Shown one piece after another: positions 10,401 through 21,300 of a stretch of 64,000 nucleotides of DNA; position 1 is the stretch's first letter, and every line of letters starts with the position of its first letter. The position numbers and the translations under genes are program-made. The notes below the pieces were generated by a model that ran no database searches, was not told the origin of the DNA, and saw only the letters and a list, made by a program, of their open reading frames with translations. The DNA is from Symbiodinium natans (lineage: Eukaryota; Sar; Dinophyceae; Suessiales; Symbiodiniaceae), in the NCBI GenBank assembly GCA_905221605.1, contig CAJNDS010002380.1, positions 384,360-448,359 of the forward strand. The letters run 5' to 3'.

Positions 10401-12609
10401 GCAACAACCCCTTCACTGTGCCCGGAGCAGGGAAGTTGACGGTGACGGATAATGTCCGCACTTACACCTTTGAGTCCACTGCCTCTGTGTCCCACACCGG
10501 CGGGGTCTTTACCATCACGAACGGCGGCACTAGCCAGACCCACAGCGGCAGCCTCTACTGGCAGGGCATTGCAGAAGGCCGCGACTCTACCTTCAAGGGT
10601 GGCTGCCAAGACTCATGCATGCACATGCTGGGCGGCTTCGACCCAATGTGCTTCGGGGCCGTGCTCGTGGAGACGGGTTGCTGGACCTCCCAAGGGGTTT
10701 AGCAATCTTATGCAATCTTATAGTTTGATCACACTCGAAGCTTGTGCACTTGAGTGCATGTCTTGCTCAGTCGCTAGAGGCTTGAGGCTTGGAGCCACAA
10801 CAGCCTTTGCCAGGACTGGCATGTCCTACCAGGACCGCGCCACCGAGAGCCTGCTGGTCGATGGATTTGGAGAGGGTTGCCTGGGCGGGGCTGGTCGCAT
10901 CCCGACCCTTGGCTGTGTTCAGATAGTCCGAGATCATACTTGTCAAGAAGCCGCCGCATACAGTTCTTTTGGCTAAGCTGTTGGCATCACACACGCACAA
11001 TTGAAACAGGATCATCATAGGGGCGGTCATTCAGTTGAACTAGACGATGCTAACTGCCTCTAAGATTTTGAGAGCGGAACAAGCGCAACGGCAGCAGCGA
11101 CATCGGCAGTGTGCTGGAGAACATGTGCAATCAAGCGTTTTTATTGTTCGGGCATGCGAGCATTCGGAACCAAATGCACGGCACCAGCTTGCTAGTTTAC
11201 TTTGACACGCTCTCACACGAGCGGCCCTGCTGAAGGAAGACGTTCAGTGCCCCAACTGCCATCGCTTCCATTCCGCTCATCGACCTTGCCGGGGATTTGG
11301 TGCCTCCCTTCGCTGGATGGGCCGGCTGCGATTCTGGCCCGCACTTGGCGGCAAATGCACTGCAGAGGTGTTGGAGGTTGAGCTCATGCCTTCGTATACG
11401 AAGCTGTTGAAAGGCACCCGCCTCTATTGACGTTGCCATGCTTGCTGTCTAAGCTCAGGACTCAAACGGCACCAATTGCGTGAACGGCGACGTCTCTGGC
11501 GGCACAATTCTGGCATGGGACACATCCGGATTTGGCGACTGGGCAGGCTTCTGGAACCCGTTGCTTGGCACAGCACAAGTTCAAGCAGGCTTGTGCGGAC
11601 GGCAGCACCTGGTACTTGTAGCCACGAGTCAGCTTGCAGACCCCAGCACTGAGGTTGCTCACCCTCCTCTACATCGACTTCATCGGGACCATGGGCTTCC
11701 TGTACGCCGCAGCAGACCTGAGCGGGCTGGTCGATCCCTCGAAGCCGGAGACCTTTCCCGGCTGCTTCGCCGCCTTCATGGCGGATGCTGTGGGAACCTT
11801 TGTCGGTGGCTTCCTGGGCACCAGCTCTGTCACGACGTACGGCGAATCCATGGCCGGCGTGTACGAGGGTGGCCGCACCGGCCTCACCGCGCTTACCATT
11901 GCCTTCTGCAACTTCATTTGCATCTTCCTGACGCCCTTGCTCTCCTCCATCCCCACGCTTTCCACTGGACCTGCATTGGTTATGGTGGGCGTCTTCATGA
12001 TCGAGGGCGTGAAGGACATTGAATGGGGTGACTACATGCAGGCAGTCCCGTCCACGGTCTGCATCCTGCTGCAGATCACCACTTACAAGATCGAGGTCGG
12101 TGTTCTGGGGGCCTTGATGGTGTGCCTTGGCTCCACAAACACTTTGTACCTCAGCATTTGTTGGAGTGATGCTGCAGTGGCAAGACATGTCAATAGTATC
12201 CGCAGCAGACCAGCTGCATGCGAGCCTGAGGCATAAGTAATAAGCCGAAAAGCTTGAGGTGGACCTTCCTCATGATCTTCTCTGGGCGCATCTTATTGTA
12301 CATCCCCGGACCCTGGGTTTGGGTTTGGGGCTCCAAGCTTCAAGCCAAAGCCTCCGAAGCACCAAATGCCTGAGCTCCTGGCGGAATGCAAGAGTTCTAA
12401 GTGTGGAGACATCTGCAGGAGTTTGGGATAAGCTGCACCCCAGAGTGCAGCGCTTCGTGCGACTCGGCATGGATAAGACCGAGCTCCGACAGCCTCCGAC
12501 CGTCAGGTGTCCAAGTAGAAAGAACTGTGGACGCCGCTTGAGGTCATCGCAGGTGGGGGACAAGGAGTTCATGGATCGACTGAGGAAGGCGGGGGGGCTT
12601 TGTACTTAA
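7422..12609 (+). CDS. AzgA-type purine permease, copy 2
   Basis: Full exon set visible. Exons: 7422-7487 (start ATG in ACCATGG; MAEEQPDFKVGAKG), 7665-7721 (KDTFLDTKFRGGKVDNYFK), 8073-8102 (VSQRGSNLTT), 8441-8491 (EIRAGITTFLTAAYIMA), 8659-8694 (VNPNIISTTGLP), 9315-9341, 9499-9569, 9826-10696, 10815-10916, 11249-11374, 11459-11584, 11640-12130, 12259-12316, and tentatively 12553-12609. Joined, exons 2-5 read as the normal AzgA N-terminus. Introns mostly start with GC or GA; a telomere-like array (7789-7857) and an inverted-repeat element (8736-8837) sit inside introns. After exon 5 the sequence diverges from copies 3 and 4. About 706 codons in total, longer than typical AzgA proteins because of the central insert. 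Regulation is not visible; genes of this kind are normally trans-spliced, and AG sites occur just upstream of the ATG. Confidence 0.8.
7789..7857 (+). repeat. CCCTAAA array in intron 2 of permease copy 2
   Basis: About ten perfect heptamers between exon 2 (ends 7721) and exon 3 (starts 8073). Confidence 0.9.
8736..8837. mobile_element. Family A inverted-repeat element (MITE-like)
   Basis: Begins GGGGGTGTACGAAAATAGGG and ends CTACTTTCGGAAAC; the ends are near inverted repeats. It shares the order of GACCCC, ATAGTAGG and TAAGGTACCCC boxes with elements at 19601, 38301, 41193 and 56278. No coding capacity. It lies in an intron of permease copy 2. Confidence 0.6.
9826..10696 (+). CDS. Permease copy 2, main exon 8
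   Basis: 290 codons, nearly identical to copy 1 (GAGKLTV and IAEGRD variants, as in copy 1). Fully open; ends before GTTTAG. Confidence 0.85.
11640..12130 (+). CDS. Permease copy 2, exon 12
   Basis: Same coding content as the copy 1 exon, with AFCNFICIF as in copy 1. The intron before it is the 55-nt type shared with copy 3, not the 41-nt type of copies 1 and 4. Just downstream, 15 nt present in copies 1, 3 and 4 are missing, so the unspliced frame reads on to 12236. This supports a splice donor near 12130 rather than a stop there. Confidence 0.82.
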
Positions 12610-13053
12610 CCCTTAACGAGGAACGTTGCCTGGCACGTGACAGGCTGGATCAGCAACCCGGCCCTAAGCGCGCTAAACGATTGACCTGTTGAAAACCTCA
12701 AAGCTCTGGAAAACCGCTGCGCGAGCGCGAACGGTGGCCAGAACGACACCCGCACCGCTGTTGTTTGTAGCTTTTGGGTTTAGGGAAGTTTAGGGTTTAG
12801 GGTTCAGGGGTGTTTAGGGCTTGCCGTCGTGGGGGGGTTGGGGGTGCTGCGCAGTCGTTCAAGGGGCTAATGACCTCAGGAGTCAGGAAGTCATTGAAGT
12901 CAAGCGTGTTGGGGCTTGTCTCCAAGGTGTCGGTTTTTGGGCACGGGCCCGGCCAGAGTGCTTCTCATCAAAAAGCAAACAATCCCTGAAAGGAATTAAC
13001 AAATGAGAAACGCCGCGCCGAACGACATTCCAGCGACATCCGGCCGTCCCTGG

Positions 13054-13121
13054 AAGGTCGGTGCGCTCCCAGCTGAAGCTGATGAGCCCGGCAAGAGTGG
13101 AGACTTGGCATGCGCATCGAC
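13054..13121 (+). pseudogene. KVGA exon family, member 2
   Basis: Reads KVGALPAEADEPGKSGDLACA. Downstream, the segment matching VEQLVQQL is interrupted by TAG (about 13187), so this copy is probably broken. Confidence 0.4.
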
Positions 13122-13971
13122 AAGAGCCTCCCAGTTTCAGAAGAATTGAGCGAAGACAGGCTCAATCAGGCTCATGTCCAAGGTTCAGCTGTGGAGTAGC
13201 TAGTGCAACAACTGAACATTGGAAACCGCGCAGCCACCTCTCGACGACCACAGCCGCAAGCACAGCGACAACAACGACGACCAGCACCACAATCGTAACC
13301 ATCACAACCGTCAACCATCAACCACGACCACTAACCACTGACCGACAAGCAAGGATTCAGCAACAGCAGCAAGAAGAGCAACAAGTTTCATTTGAGGGCT
13401 GGCCGAGCGCATTTTGTGGGCGCGTTGTGTTATTCCGTATGCGGGTACTTCCCAAAATAGGGGTACTTCCCAAAATAGGGGTACGCCTTTTCTACCCCAA
13501 ATAGAGTAAGCCCCTTAAACCCCCAAAAGGGGCTCCCCTTTTTCGGAAACCCTAAATGTTGGTGAGAGACATCTCGTGAATCTGCGCCTATTTGGACTTC
13601 GTCTGTCCAAGTGGAGATGAAGGCAGGTATATACCCTAGTTCATAACGAGGATGCTTAGGATGAATCAGGGTATATTCCTTAATTAAGGGGTTGTGGAAG
13701 ATCTGGGTGTGTGGAATGAAAGCTCTTGCAGTACAACTTCAGTTCGGTCTGTCCGGGTCACATGGATGTAGTGTGGGACCAGCTCGTTGCAACGGCTTTT
13801 GCTGGGCCTACCCCACCGGGCCCTGCCAAAAAAAGGTCCCTTGAGGTCCTATGCCAGACCTTGCCAAGCGGGTTTCCGCAGGGAAGGCGGGGCCAAAATC
13901 CTCGGACGACGCCACTGGGAAAGCCATTTGAGAGACTTCGCGGGATTCTGCAAAGATCCCAGAGATGCCGG

Positions 13972-14240
13972 AACAACCGCAACCGCAACCGCAAACAGTC
14001 AATCACAGCAACCACCACACCCGCGACAACCCCCAAAACCAGACAAACAATCACCACGACCGCCACAACTGCCACAACCGCCACAACCACCACAACCACC
14101 ACAACCACACAACCACAACACAACCATAAAACCGCACAACCACGCAACCACGCAGCCACGCAACCCCACAACCACACAACTACACCACCAGACGGCCACA
14201 CAACCCCCCCAACCACAACTAGCAACAGCAGCAGCTTCTC
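13972..14240 (+). repeat. CAA/ACC-rich low-complexity tract
   Basis: Almost entirely A and C, with trinucleotide-like CAN periodicity. Open in several frames by composition alone, so it is not called as a gene. Confidence 0.7.
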
Positions 14241-14289
14241 TTGGGGTCCATACGGGGTCCACCTCTAAAGGCCCATACCAAGGGAACAG

Positions 14290-14440
14290 GACCCTAAACC
14301 CTAAACCCCAAACCCTAAACCCTAAACCCCAAACCCTAAACCCCAAACCCTAAACCCCAAACCCTAAACCCTAAACCCTAAACCCCAAACCCTAAACCCT
14401 AAACCCTAAACCCTAAACCCCAAACCCTAAACCCTAAACA
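14290..14440 (+). repeat. CCCTAAA/CCCCAAA telomere-like array
   Basis: Mixed CCCTAAA and CCCCAAA heptamers. An oppositely oriented TTTAGGG array follows at 14528-14601, giving an inverted pair around about 90 bp of unique DNA. Confidence 0.9.
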
Positions 14441-17400
14441 TCTTGGGTAGCTTGGGGGACAGCCCAGGAGAAGCAGAAATGTGAGGAGCCCGAAGGTTCG
14501 CCGGAGCAGTTTGGGCTCTGGGATATCAAGGGTTTAGGGTTTAGGGTTTAGGGTTTAGGGTTTGGGGTTTAGGGTTTAGGGTTTGGGGTTTAGGGTTTAG
14601 GGCCCTCGCCCCAACGTTAGTGCCCCCAATGCCCCGTTAAGGGCAATTAAGAGGGGTCTTGGGGATTTGGGGGGTAACCCGAAACCCTAAACCCTAAGCC
14701 CGAAACCCTAAACTCTAAACCCTAAACCCTAAAGGCCTAAAGGGGTAGCAGCAACTGTCGTTACAGAACCATTCTAGGTTTGGAGTTTAGGGTGATGGGT
14801 CTAAGGGTTTTTGCACGGCACAGCATGGCACAGCGAGAAAGACCTAAGACCGAGAAGTGTCAGGTACTTTAGGGTTTAGGGTTTAGGGTTTAGGGAGGAT
14901 GAACCGGTCCTGGAGTCGGATTTTCTTGCAGTCTTTGCTGCACTTGCTTGGCCTACACCCTGGCAGGCTGGACGCCCTCACGCCGAGGATCCCGCCACAC
15001 TCCATCATCTCAGAGCAAGCTCCGAGTTGCGAAGTCGTTGCACCGCTCGTGTAGCTGTCGATTTTCACCGATTCTGATGGCTGCGCGCAAATGTTGAGTT
15101 TGGGGCCGCTTCAATGGCTGGAGCCTGGAGATGTTCGCTGTTTAAACACAAGGAGAGTGGCAGCACATGAGTTCACAGTGTGCACAAGCACTTTCTGGAA
15201 GAACGGCCAATAGTTCGATGGACCTCAACTTTGAGAGCTCATGATTGCGTTGGTCCGTTTTGTCCTTCAAGGTCCTAGGGCTGGAATCTGCTAGACACGG
15301 GCACATTGCAACCTAGCGCAAGTGAACCGTACAAGCAGCGCCCCCACAGTCGCCTAGGCCCTTTGTCAGGGACAAGTGCCGACTCCCTCTCTGGGGGCTT
15401 GAGAGGTAGTAGACCGAGTAGTAGAGTAGGCCTTTAACCTTTTTGGGGGTAGTATAATCCCCTTACAATCTAGCTGGCAAGGCTCTTCACTTCATTGGAG
15501 CGGCCGCTGCAACGTCAAAGGCGTTGCTGTTTGTTTCAGAGCTGCAGATCCCTGAGCCAACAACTTGACATCAGGGGCTGCACGTCCTAAGCCCGAAACC
15601 CGAAACCCCAAACCCCAAACCCCAAACCCCAAACCCCAAACCCTAAACCCTAAACCCTAAACCCTAAACCCTAAAGTAGAACAAAATCGCTGTTTTTCTC
15701 TTCTTCAGCCATGCTCGCTTGCTTGCCAAGCTGTCAATGGAGCACATCTAAGTTATGACTTCATATTTCCAAGGTGTTTCCGAGTCGGAAAGAGTTAAAT
15801 CATGCTTCGAGCGTTTCGCAGGGGGATCTCCCAGTATCGTGTATCCACAGGCCTGTAGCCGGCTGCCGGCAGAGTTCTATCAGGTCAGTATCCTACCACA
15901 GTCTTTGGGAATCTCATTGGGTCCTCTTCTGCGGTCCCTTCAGTTAAATCATGATTCGTTTTTCCTTGGAGCACTATTTAAGGCCATTGAATCATGATTC
16001 AATTGTTTCCTGGGGCATCCTTTGAGGAAATTACATTGTAATTCAGCTGTTTCCTTCTAGTCGGCTTTGACGCACTACCAACATCGCTTCAGAATCCTCT
16101 TGGAATCCTATGAGGAACCCTTATATACTCTTATCCTCATGAGATTCACATGGGTTTTGCGCGATCATCATCTTGAAATCCCGTGCCGGGGGCCTCGCCT
16201 TTCGAAGCAACCCACTCCTCCTTCTTGTTGCGCGTCGAGGCAGGAAGGTGAGGTTGTCCAGCCGAAGGGGGAGGTGGAAAAAGTGGCTTTCGTTCTGGGT
16301 TGGAAAACTGTTGCAAAAATCTTTGTTTCTGGCAGCAGAGGGCTACACTGTCCTGGTATGCGAATGCTGGTTTCATGGTGTTGTTGCTCGGGTGCTCTCG
16401 GAGCAATCACATCCTGATTTACTTGTTTTTTTGGCAAGGGGTCATGTGGAAGACAGTCAAGTGCTGGTTGGACTGTCTCGTCGCTTGGGATCCAAATTCG
16501 GGGTCCTTTATTTTCGTAAAACCCCATATAGGCTTTCTAGTGAGAGAGAGTTCATGTCTAAGTCCGCTCGGGCACTTTGGTCGTCGTCGATGTTCGACTA
16601 CTGCCAACTGTCGTGTTGCAGCCAAAGTTCCCGTCTGAGCAACCCAGACACAGCTGAAACATATCCCAGGAGGGAAGCAAAATCCAGCCCCAAACGGACG
16701 GCTTTTTGGGATCTTGCAGCCTGATTGCTTTGCTGGTTCCTTGGTAGCGGGAGTAGGAGGTGATAGAATCCTGCAAGTCATCTGCAAAATGGGGGACCAG
16801 CATTCTTTTTTCCTCGACTTACGGCAGCTTTCTCCTTGGAGGGATTGAGAATGCGAGACGTTCCCGGCACCCGGGCTCGTCCGGTTTGGGACGTACCAAT
16901 CTCAAGTCCATCCAGGGAGCGGCCAGTAGCATTCCTCGAATGCTTCGGAATGTCGCAGAACACCGCTTGAAATACCTCATCGTTCTGCTTCAACACTTCA
17001 GCACTGCACTTGTTGAAGCAGTGGTCCACCGTGAGTGTCGCTTCTTCCCCCTTGGGGGGGGCGCAGGCGAGATAGCACAAGGTCCTATTGCTTTTAGACC
17101 TTAAGCGTCCCAGGATGGTTTAGCATTTCCTTTGATGGGTACATGGGTGGTGGCTAGGTATGGTCCCAGGAGACGAAGAAACGACATGCAGCAGACCCGT
17201 GTCTAAGATCTACTTCCTTGTTCTTAAGTCGATGTTGTGTCAAGCGGCGAAACTTTTCTGCGTGAGCAGCCAAGGAGCCAAGGCGCTAGGCTTTGCAATG
17301 CTATTGGGTTTAGGGTTTAGGGTTGAGGGTTTAGGGTTGAGGGTTTTCTGGCCAGGCGTGGGTACCATTGAGGGGTTGGACAGGCTACAGCTGCTGGGAC

Positions 17401-18339
17401 CCAGCGCCCTCAAAGCCCTACCTACTCCTTTCCCTAACCTTTTTGGGGGATGTCCCCCAAATAGGGGTACCCCTTTTAAGGGACCCCCCCAAAAAGGGTA
17501 CCCCGAGTTTCGGAAACCCCCATATACGACCCGCACCGAATACTCGGAGACCCTGAGCCCTGTCGTCACGCCCCCTCCCGCAGGCACTCGGACCATTGCC
17601 ACAAGTCAGGCACGTCAAAACACTCGGCGCCGCGTGCTCCAAAGGATGCTCGCGGAGCTTCAGCCAGCGACGAAAAAGACAGCGGCCCGAGGTGCCCCCA
17701 GAGGCCATCCATGGATGTGGAGGCCCCCAGCCTCCCAGAATCTCGTAGAGTATCACTGAACCCATCCAGAATCCTGCAAAGAGTTCTGCTGAGCATCCCT
17801 CCCCCCCCTCACAGAGAACCCATAGAGAAGCGGGGTGCGCAGTGCACAGCCGGGTGCCTACTCCAGAAAAAACCTCGCGGGGAATCCCCGAAGGGTGCAC
17901 ACCTTCAGAGACTTCTGCAGAGCATCCCAAGGGTTCCCCCCCCAAGAGGAATCCCGCGGGCAGAGTATCCCGCAAGGCGCCTCAGAGTCTCCGTGGCGTG
18001 GACCGCAGCAAAGGGGAGCGCGCACCGTATCCCGCAGAGTATCTCGTGCCCCCCGCCTCATTAGAGCTTAGCTGTGGTGGAGGATTCGGAAACCCCTTGA
18101 ACACTCCTGCCAAGGGGAGAAGAGATGGAAGGGAGTGGGGAAGGAGAGTCACAAACTGATTCGGGGTGCGGCATTAGCTCGATATGCATGTGGGTCTGCG
18201 ACACAATTCTATGCATCACTGTTTGGGCTGTTCGGGGCCAGCTGGAGTGTGATCCGACCCGCCATCGCCACCTCAAGCAAAAAGTTTGGACGGTGCAACT
18301 ATCGTGGCCGCTGTTGCCCTTGCGGAGCTTTCCTCCACC

Positions 18340-21300
18340 ATGGCAGAAGAGCAGCCCGACTTCAAGGTGGGTGCCAAGGGCAAATCGGCCGTCGCAGCTC
18401 GGCGGTAGTTTTTGAAAGGACGAGTCCGCTGCGGAGAAAGAGTAGTTTCCATAAATGGTGCCAGTATCGTTGACGGCATAAGGACTCTAGGGTGCTCACC
18501 ACAGTGCCTCTGAGCTGCTGTGGTGCAAAGTCATGAAGCCAAGCAAGCGAGCGACCCCGCCCATTCCGGCAAGTCGCCCAGAAAGACACCTTTTTGGACA
18601 CGAAGTTCCGCGGCGGAAAGGTGGACAACTACTTCAAGGCTGGCCGACTTGCCTCTGGGTGCGACAGCATCCCCCAACACCAGCTCTCTCACTTGTGGTC
18701 CCTTAGTCATCCTTAGTCATGAACAGTTCCATGCTTTGAAAGGACCTCCTAGAGGGTAGGGCCCCTGGCCCCTAGAAGATTATTTTACTCCGAACATCCC
18801 ACCCTGCAAGCAAGGAATCTGCGGACCCTGGGGTTGTGGACTCGAGGGACACTATGGGGATTCTCTGGCTTTGGGCACTCCAGACTCTGTGGTGGGGTTG
18901 GGAATACTCTGTGGGCGAGGAGAAGGGCTTAGTTTACAGTCTCAGCCCCACACCGAGGTGGGGGAACAACGAGAGATCCCCGGAGATACTGGTAGTAAGT
19001 TTTGTCTCAAGGTGCCAACGGCAACCGCGCCCAGGGGCTGGTTGGATGGGGTAAGGGGAGAGGAATTGCTTGAGGCACTTTATGGCTCTCTTGAGGAAAG
19101 ACACCTCGGCGGATTTGGAGAAGCGGCCACATTAGCCTTTGTAAATGTGCTCGCGCGAGGTACAGACTCTATTCGCCGGCAGTGGCTGACACTAACTTAG
19201 GGAGTGCTGCAGCCAACCCTGAGGCCGTAAAGTCAGACGTGAAGCGTTCACTAAACAAAATCTCCAGGTGTCCCAGCGCGGCTCGAACCTCACGACGGAG
19301 ACATGGATGCGTTGAGAACTCGCGTGAAACTGGTGTAGGTCTGATAGCCGTGATCGTAGTCACTAGTGCCCGCACTGCAAACACGCTTGCCAGCTGAATG
19401 TCCCTCATCATCCAACTTTCCAAGAGATGTGATGCACTGTATGGCACTGCGCAGGGTGTGCGACCGATCAACCCTTGATTTTAATCGAAACCAGCTTCCA
19501 GATTTTGGGCGGTCTGAGGAGATCCGTGCTGGCGTAACAACCTTCCTGACTGCGGCGTACATCATGGCCGCGGCTTGGATCTGGACATGGGCTGTACCTG
19601 CATTTGGGGGTTTACGAAAATAGGGGACCCCCAATATAGACCCCCGAATAGTAGGATCCCCGTATAATCAGGGCCCAAATAGGGTACACATAAATTCGGA
19701 AACCCCCATGTGTGCCGATACTCGAGGCTACGCTGTGTGTTCGAGGAGTAGGGCGTCGGTGGCTGTGCCTGAAGTTGTTGTGCTGTTGTGCTGGCAAAGA
19801 GGACAGTCCCGTGCACTCTACGGCTCGAAATGGCTCGAAGATACCCTAAAACCCTAGACCCTAAACCCTCAACCCTCAACCCTCAACCCTAAACCCTAGT
19901 TGGATGTAGGCTTCCGCGGCCGAACGCATCTTCGGGATTTTGTGTCTGGTCGAAGGGTTGCTGAACGCTTGGTGGCATGGGATGGCCAGATTCTCGAAAT
20001 GCTCAAAGCTTGACAGGATCTCCGCCATCCCATGCCGCAAGATGAAATTTCTTTCGCCCCCAAACCCTAAAGAATCCCTGCAAACCCCGCACAAGTGTCC
20101 CCGAGCTGCAAGGTCAACCCGAACATCATCAGCACCACGGGCCTGCCACTTGGCGCAAGCGGGGGCGTTGGTTCAAATGGGAGCTTCTGCAGGTTGGTGC
20201 CTCGGATTTTTCCAGGGCTTTACAGCACTTTGGACTCAGCAGGTCGGAATTGTCGTCTTTTTTCCATGGGGGTGGTGGGTTGCGGAGGGGCGCAGCTACC
20301 CAAAGGCATCCAAGGCCCAAGGGACCCACGCAAGCCGTAGTTGATGGAAAACTGACTTGTAGGGTTTAGGGTTTAGGGTTGACCAGGCTCCAGTACTCCA
20401 GTACCCTGAGCTTCTTTCGAAGGCCTACTTGGAGGTTCAGGGTACTTATTAGCCAACTATAATAACCGTACTTATATCCCACTTACGAGCCCCTTAAGTG
20501 CCCTAATCGGGTTATAATTGGGTTATAAGTACAGTTAGTTTTGGGTGAATAAGAACCATGAACCTCCAAGTAGGGAGGCCCGAAGAAGCCTTAGGGAGGT
20601 CCGAGGAGGCGAAGGTGCGACTTGGGACCATTCGGATGCCCCCTAAGCCGGCCGGCTTCTAAGGGGAGTTCTAGGGGCCCCTAGTATGGTAGGGGATGCC
20701 CTTTTTTTCTCAAGGGCCCAAGCGAAGGGACCATGTAGCAATTACAAGAATCGTTCTTTCGCGTTCGCAGGGAGTCTTGCAGACGATTGTTGGCTTTCGA
20801 GCACGCGGCGCAGCTTCCTTTGCTGTTGCGCTTTGAAGGGACATCCGAAACCGGCGGCTTGAGACGAGGGCTCGAGGCAATGACAGGGTCATGCGTCCAG
20901 GGAGTCATTTGGTCTCTCAGCTTGGATGTCTTCGTACGGAATGGGGTCAGAGGTTGTGACTGGGGCGATCCCGACAAGACAATGCGATTATGGCGACTGA
21001 CATGTTAACGTCTTTCTGGTAAAAAAGCACTGAGAATGAGAAGACAGGATTTCACGCCTTTTTCAGGGACCCAGGGCTGCTGGGGAATCCTCGGCTGACG
21101 TCTTAGATCGTAGAAAGAATCCCCAGTGGCGCCCAAGGAATTTCGAGGGCCTCGTCTTCGCTACGGCCATGTCGAGCTGCATTGCGACGCTGATCATGGC
21201 GCTTTGGGCGAGCTTTGGACAGAGAAGGAGGTTTGCATTTACAGTTCAAGATTGCGGTGCTCAGGCGATGCATAGGCAGCAAGACGCCCTTCCACCCAGG

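Larger units (their letters stand above)
12610..18339. other. Spacer between permease copies 2 and 3
   Basis: Holds KVGA exon member 2 (13054-13121), CAA/ACC-rich tracts (13243-13380 and 13972-14240), a degenerate inverted-repeat element (about 13431-13555), telomere-like arrays in opposite orientations (14290-14440 CCCTAAA; 14528-14601 TTTAGGG; about 15600-15675 CCCCAAA/CCCTAAA), recurrent spacer blocks (about 15010-15570, 16690-17000, 17010-17700) and a short element at 17453-17523. No ORF with family resemblance was found. Confidence 0.5.

Noticed and set aside
13726-14268. Long ORFs in three frames rich in Thr/Gln/His/Asn
   Set aside because: Caused by CAN-rich low-complexity DNA that lacks stops in several frames; no conserved sequence.
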